Shown piece after piece: positions 60,335-64,000 of a DNA stretch of 64,000 nucleotides. The DNA is from Bordetella petrii. GTDB taxonomy: Bacteria; Pseudomonadota; Gammaproteobacteria; Burkholderiales; Burkholderiaceae_B. Location of the stretch: NCBI RefSeq assembly GCF_000067205.1, contig NC_010170.1:2666001-2730000 (forward strand), read 5' to 3'. The notes below the pieces were generated by a model. It was not told the DNA's origin, ran no database searches, and was given only the letters and a program-made list of their open reading frames with translations. Numbering within the stretch: the stretch's first letter is position 1; each line of letters begins with the position of its first letter. The translations under genes were made by a program, and so were the position numbers.

Positions 60335-62385
60335 AGCTGCCCGACAGCAACGAGCTGATCTTCTCGGCCAAGTGTTACGCGGGCGCCATTGTGGCGCTTT
60401 ATCTTTCGTACACCATGGGGCTGTCGCGCCCCTTCTGGGCCATGACCACCGCCTACGTGGTGTCGCAGCCCTGGGCCGGCGCCGTGCGATCCAAGGCCGT
60501 GTTCCGCCTGGGCGGCACCTTCTTCGGCAGCGCGGCAATGGTGTACCTGGTGCCGCGGCTGTCCAACGCGCCCGAACTGATGATTCTGGCAATGGTGAGC
60601 TGGGTCGGCCTGTGCCTGTACATCGCGGTGCTCGACCGCACGCCGCGCTCGTACCTGTTCATGCTGGCGGGCTACACCGCCGCCATGATCGGTTTTCCCA
60701 GTGTCACCGATCCCGCCACCGTGTTCGACACTGCGCTGGCGCGCGTCGAGGAAATCAGCCTGGGCATCGTGTGCGCGACGCTGGCGCACAGCCTGGTGCT
60801 GCCGCGCGGCATCGCCAGGCCGTTGATGGCCCGGCTGGACGCCACGGTGCGCGACGCGCGCAACTGGATTCGCGAAACCCTCACCCGGCGCGACCCCGCG
60901 CAGCACGGCAAAGAGCGCCGGGCGCTGGCCGAAGACATCACGCTGCTGCGCATGCTGTCCACCCACGTGCCGTTCGATACCGGCAACATCCGCTGGACAA
61001 CCGGGGCCGTGCGCGCCATGCAAGACCAGATGGCCGCCCTGACCCCGCTGGTGTCCGCGGTGGACGACCGCCTGCGCGCCCTGCAGGAAGGCGGGCGCGA
61101 GCTGCCCGAACCCGTGACGCAAGTGCTGAACGACATCGCCGCCTGGATCGACGCCGGCCCCCAGGCCGAGCGCGCCCAGGCGGCCACGCTGCGCGCCGAG
61201 CTGGCGCGGCTGGCGCCCGCCATCGGCCCGGGCGCCAGTTGGCGCGACGCGCTGCTGGCCAGCCTGTTGACGCGCCTGCGCGAACTGGTCGAAGCCTATG
61301 CGCGTTGCCTGGCGCTGCGCCACGACATCCATGCCGGCCTGGCGGGCGCGCCGCGCCACGGCGCGCGCACGGCCCGCCTGGCCGCAGGCCCCGTCCTGCA
61401 TCGCGACCATGGCCTGGCCCTGCTGTCGGCCCTGTCAGCCGCGCTGGCCATATCGGTCTGCTGCATTTTCTGGATCGGCACGGCCTGGAGCAATGGCGCC
61501 ACCGCCGCCATGATGGCCGCCATCTTCAGCTGCTTCTTCGCCGCGCAGGACAATCCCGTGCCCGGCATCATGCTGTTCCTGCGCTACACCATCTATTCGA
61601 TCCCGCTGTCGGCCCTGTACCTGCTGGGCATCATGCCCGCCATTCACTCATTCGAAATGCTGGCGCTGTCGATCCTGCCAGTGGCGCTGGTGCTGGGCGC
61701 GCTGATCCCGCGGCCGGCGCACACCGGCAAGGCCATGGCGCTGCTGTTCGGCTTCCTGGGCACGCTGGCGCTGCACGACACCAACACCGCCGACCTGGTG
61801 TCGTTCATCGACACCATGGCCGCGCAGATCATCGGCGTGGCCATGGCCGCGCTCATCGCGGCGATTTTCCGCACCATCAGCGCCGAGCAGAGCGCGCGCC
61901 GCATCCAGGCGGCCAATTGGAAAGAGCTGGCCGCGCTGGCCAGCGCCAGCCGCGCGCCTTCGCGCTCGGCCTATACGCTGCGCATGCTCGATCGCATCGG
62001 CCTGCTGCAGCCGCGCCTGGCGCTGGCCAGGCGTTCCGACGACCAACTGGCCGCCGACACGCTGAAAGACCTGCGCGTGGGCAACGACATCGCCGAGCTG
62101 CAGCGCGCGCGGCGCATTCTGCCGGCCGCCGAAGCCGCTATCGGCCCCGTGCTGGGCGGGCTGGCGGGGCTTTTCCGGCGGCGCCTGGCCGGCGGCAGCG
62201 GCGCCACCGGCTTGCCCGCCCTGCTGGCCGACATCGACCGCGCGCTGGCGCGCGTGACGGCCGCGCCCGGCGCCCTGGCCGCGCGCGACCGCGCCGTGGT
62301 GGCGCTGGTGGGCATCCGCCGCGCCCTGTTCCCGCAAGCCCCCGACTACCGGCCCGACGTACTGCCGCCGGCGCACGCATCATGA
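60331..62385 (+). CDS. FUSC-family inner-membrane transporter (AaeB-like)
   Basis: 684 aa with two sets of about five to six membrane helices, each followed by a large cytoplasmic domain. The FUSC block YLSYTMGLSRPFWAMTTAYVVSQPWAGAVRSKAVFRLGGT (first half) and WSNGATAAMMAAIFSCFFAAQDNP (second half) are clear. The family includes AaeB (p-hydroxybenzoate efflux) and YccS. The neighbouring DUF1656, adaptor and outer-membrane factor fit an aromatic-acid efflux system. Confidence 0.9.
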   Translation: MKLPDSNELIFSAKCYAGAIVALYLSYTMGLSRPFWAMTTAYVVSQPWAGAVRSKAVFRLGGTFFGSAAMVYLVPRLSNAPELMILAMVSWVGLCLYIAVLDRTPRSYLFMLAGYTAAMIGFPSVTDPATVFDTALARVEEISLGIVCATLAHSLVLPRGIARPLMARLDATVRDARNWIRETLTRRDPAQHGKERRALAEDITLLRMLSTHVPFDTGNIRWTTGAVRAMQDQMAALTPLVSAVDDRLRALQEGGRELPEPVTQVLNDIAAWIDAGPQAERAQAATLRAELARLAPAIGPGASWRDALLASLLTRLRELVEAYARCLALRHDIHAGLAGAPRHGARTARLAAGPVLHRDHGLALLSALSAALAISVCCIFWIGTAWSNGATAAMMAAIFSCFFAAQDNPVPGIMLFLRYTIYSIPLSALYLLGIMPAIHSFEMLALSILPVALVLGALIPRPAHTGKAMALLFGFLGTLALHDTNTADLVSFIDTMAAQIIGVAMAALIAAIFRTISAEQSARRIQAANWKELAALASASRAPSRSAYTLRMLDRIGLLQPRLALARRSDDQLAADTLKDLRVGNDIAELQRARRILPAAEAAIGPVLGGLAGLFRRRLAGGSGATGLPALLADIDRALARVTAAPGALAARDRAVVALVGIRRALFPQAPDYRPDVLPPAHAS

Positions 62386-62591
62386 TTGGCGAATTCAATT
62401 TCTACGGCATTTATTTCCCCTGGCTGCTGATGCTGGGGCTGGCCACGCTGGGTGTGGCCTGGGCCGTTCGGCGCCTGCTGGCGCGCGCCGGCTTCTACCG
62501 GCTGGTGTGGCATCCGGCGCTGTTCGATGCCGCCCTCTATGTCGTGCTGTTGTACGGCGTCTACCTGATTTCACCTTACGTACTGAAGTAG
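62382..62591 (+). CDS. DUF1656 small membrane protein (AaeX-like)
   Basis: 69 aa with two hydrophobic segments; GEFNFYGIYFPWLLMLG and HPALFDAALYVVLLYGVYLI are the family's typical start and end. Such proteins lie between FUSC and HlyD genes in aae-type operons. The start overlaps the FUSC stop (ATGA). Function unknown, probably an accessory subunit. Confidence 0.88.
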   Translation: MIGEFNFYGIYFPWLLMLGLATLGVAWAVRRLLARAGFYRLVWHPALFDAALYVVLLYGVYLISPYVLK

Positions 62592-62595
62592 CACC

Positions 62596-63474
62596 ATGAA
62601 CATCCTCAATACGCTGCGCCGCCCTGTCGTGGGCAAGTTTTTCGTGACGGCGCTGACCGTCTGCGCGGCGGTCTATGCCGGCTGGCAATTATGGACGCAC
62701 TACGAAGTCGAGCCCTGGACGCGCGACGGGCGCGTCAAGGCCTACGTCGTGCAGGTCGCCCCTGATGTGTCCGGCCTGGTGACCGCCGTGCCGGTGCACG
62801 ACAATCAAGACGTCAAGGCCGGCGACGTGCTGTTCGAAATCGACCGCGCCCGCTTCCAGCTGGCTTACGACCAGGCCCAGGCCGCGGTACGCGCGCGGCA
62901 GGTGGCGCGCGACCAGGCCGCGCGCGATGCGCGCCGCAACCGTTCGCTGGGCAAGCTGGTGTCGGCCGAAGCGCTCGAACAAAGCCAGGCGCGCCTGCAG
63001 CAGGCCGAAGCCGCGCTGGCCGAGGCCGAAGTGCAGCGCGCGACCGCCAGGTTGAATCTGGCGCGCAGCCGGGTGGTGGCGCCCACCGACGGACGCGTCA
63101 CCAACCTGGACCTGCGCGTCGGCTCGTACGCTACCGCGGCGCACGCGGTCATGGCCCTGGTCGATGCCAGCTCGTTCTACGTAGAAGGCTATTTCGAAGA
63201 AACCAAGCTGGCGCAGATCCATGAAGGCGACGCAGTCTCGGTCACGCTGATGGGCGACTCGCGCCAGATCCATGGCCATGTGCAGAGCATCGCCCTGGGC
63301 ATCGCCGACCGCGACCGCGGCACCGGGGCCAATCTGCTGCCCAACGTCAACCCGACCTTCAACTGGGTGCGGCTGGCGCAGCGCATTCCCGTGCGCGTGC
63401 AGATCGACGAAGTACCCAAGGGAGTGCGGCTGGTGGCCGGCCAGACCGCCACGGTGGAGATCAACGCATCATGA
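62596..63474 (+). CDS. HlyD-family adaptor protein (AaeA-like)
   Basis: 292 aa. One N-terminal membrane anchor (VTALTVCAAVYAGWQLW), then YEVEPWTRDGRVKAYVVQVAPDVSGLVTAVPVHDNQDVKAGDVLFEID (lipoyl half-motif), a short coiled-coil hairpin, and the second half VVAPTDGRVTNLDLRVGSYATA. This matches AaeA/EmrA-type adaptors. Four bases after DUF1656; its TGA overlaps the next ATG. Confidence 0.9.
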   Translation: MNILNTLRRPVVGKFFVTALTVCAAVYAGWQLWTHYEVEPWTRDGRVKAYVVQVAPDVSGLVTAVPVHDNQDVKAGDVLFEIDRARFQLAYDQAQAAVRARQVARDQAARDARRNRSLGKLVSAEALEQSQARLQQAEAALAEAEVQRATARLNLARSRVVAPTDGRVTNLDLRVGSYATAAHAVMALVDASSFYVEGYFEETKLAQIHEGDAVSVTLMGDSRQIHGHVQSIALGIADRDRGTGANLLPNVNPTFNWVRLAQRIPVRVQIDEVPKGVRLVAGQTATVEINAS

Positions 63475-64000
63475 ACATCCGCCGCCTTCGCATGTTGCCG
63501 CTGGGTGTGGCGCTGGCGCTGGCCGGCTGCGCCGCCGTCGGCCCCGATTACCGCGTACCTGACGGCGCCGCCGTCAACCGGCCCACTGCGTCAGCCGGCT
63601 TCCAGCAGGCCCGCGCAACGGCCTTCCGGCAGGATGCCGTGCCCGGCGCCTGGTGGCGGCTGTATCGAGACCCCACGCTGGACGCGCTGGTCGGCCAGGC
63701 ATTGCAGGCCAATACCGACCTGCGCATCGCCGCCGCCAATCTGCAGCGGGCCCAGGCCGCCACGCGCGAGGCGCGCGGACAGCAACAGCCCATGCTGGGC
63801 GTGAACGCCACGCCCACCTTCGGACATGTCTCGGGCGTGCAGGCTGGCGCGCCCGACGCGCGGCCGCCCGACAGCTGGTCATATTCCGGCGGCATCAGCG
63901 TAGCCTACCAGGCAGATTTGTTCGGCCAGATCCGCCGCGCCATCGAGGCCGCGTCCGGCGACGAGCAGGCGGCCCAGGCGGCCTACGATGCCGCGCGCGT
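63471..64000 (+). CDS. Outer-membrane efflux factor lipoprotein, NodT type (cut by window end)
   Basis: The first 176 codons are present. ATG at 63471 overlaps the adaptor stop. The lipobox LALAGC|AAVGPDYRVP and the OEP-type start WWRLYRDPTLDALVGQALQANTDLRIAAANLQRAQAATREARGQQQP identify a TolC/NodT-like channel. It completes the marR-FUSC-DUF1656-adaptor-channel operon. The remainder lies beyond the window. Confidence 0.88.
   Translation, partial: MNIRRLRMLPLGVALALAGCAAVGPDYRVPDGAAVNRPTASAGFQQARATAFRQDAVPGAWWRLYRDPTLDALVGQALQANTDLRIAAANLQRAQAATREARGQQQPMLGVNATPTFGHVSGVQAGAPDARPPDSWSYSGGISVAYQADLFGQIRRAIEAASGDEQAAQAAYDAAR

Overview
The window is high-GC (roughly two thirds G+C), gene-dense DNA from a betaproteobacterium of the Alcaligenaceae, most likely Bordetella or a close relative such as Achromobacter. 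The evidence is the surE-pcm-(nlpD) order at the left edge, a Bug-family tricarboxylate-type binding protein, abundant TRAP and ABC uptake systems, a QueE with the Burkholderiales-type CX14CX2C cluster, and overall codon usage. No phage, IS element, CRISPR array, rRNA or tRNA was seen. The content is chromosomal housekeeping plus transport and catabolism, with unusual repeats in the gaps.

Layout. 0-7.3 kb: surE, pcm and the first codons of probable nlpD (-), plsY (+), tsaD (-), a purine permease, a luciferase-like monooxygenase, a thioredoxin and an IMPACT/YigZ protein. 7.3-10.9 kb: a sulfonate/nitrate-type ABC importer operon (-) ending in an amino-acid-type binding protein. 11-17.8 kb: the ABC-F protein YbiT (-), then a TRAP transporter operon (dctP, dctQ, and a dctM with an unusual insert) with a LiuC-like enoyl-CoA hydratase. 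17.8-20.8 kb: a His-rich LD-carboxypeptidase, tadA, a HAD phosphatase and a small secreted Cys-motif protein (all -). 20.9-26.9 kb: a complete, tightly overlapping mrp(AB)CDEFG cation/proton antiporter operon (-). 27-31.9 kb: a Bug protein, then an SbcD/SbcC-like (YhaO/YhaN) pair (-). 32-36.6 kb: dadA with a divergent Lrp regulator, then DUF502, a membrane Mrr-like protein and a transglutaminase-like protein.

37-45.5 kb: a complete glycerol module. The ABC importer glpSTPQ-(U)-V reads leftward, and the repressor glpR and dehydrogenase glpD read rightward, from one AT-rich region holding three related operator-like repeats. The two ATPases appear to form one normal and one degenerate ATP site. 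45.6-51.5 kb: a TetR-controlled tripartite ABC efflux system (lipoprotein adaptor, ATPase, ABC-2 permease, outer-membrane factor), then ybaK and an NRDE protein. 52.3-53.1 kb: a non-coding nested repeat array. 53.2-56.9 kb: a small exported protein, a CPBP protease, DUF2238, arfB, queE and queD. 56.9-59.5 kb: an orphan TRAP binding protein with a class II aldolase-like protein, divergent from an XRE-cupin regulator. 59.9-64 kb: a MarR-controlled aromatic-acid-type efflux operon (FUSC, DUF1656, HlyD adaptor, outer-membrane factor cut by the window end).

The most unusual non-coding signals are (i) two long hairpins (12.7 and 59.6 kb) that share a ~67-nt core but have unrelated, individually self-complementary arms; (ii) a dispersed family of GTGTC(A/T)G(G/A)C hairpins in intergenic gaps; and (iii) the 52.3-53.05 kb array, whose successive units contain 2, 4 and 8 copies of a 15-bp repeat.
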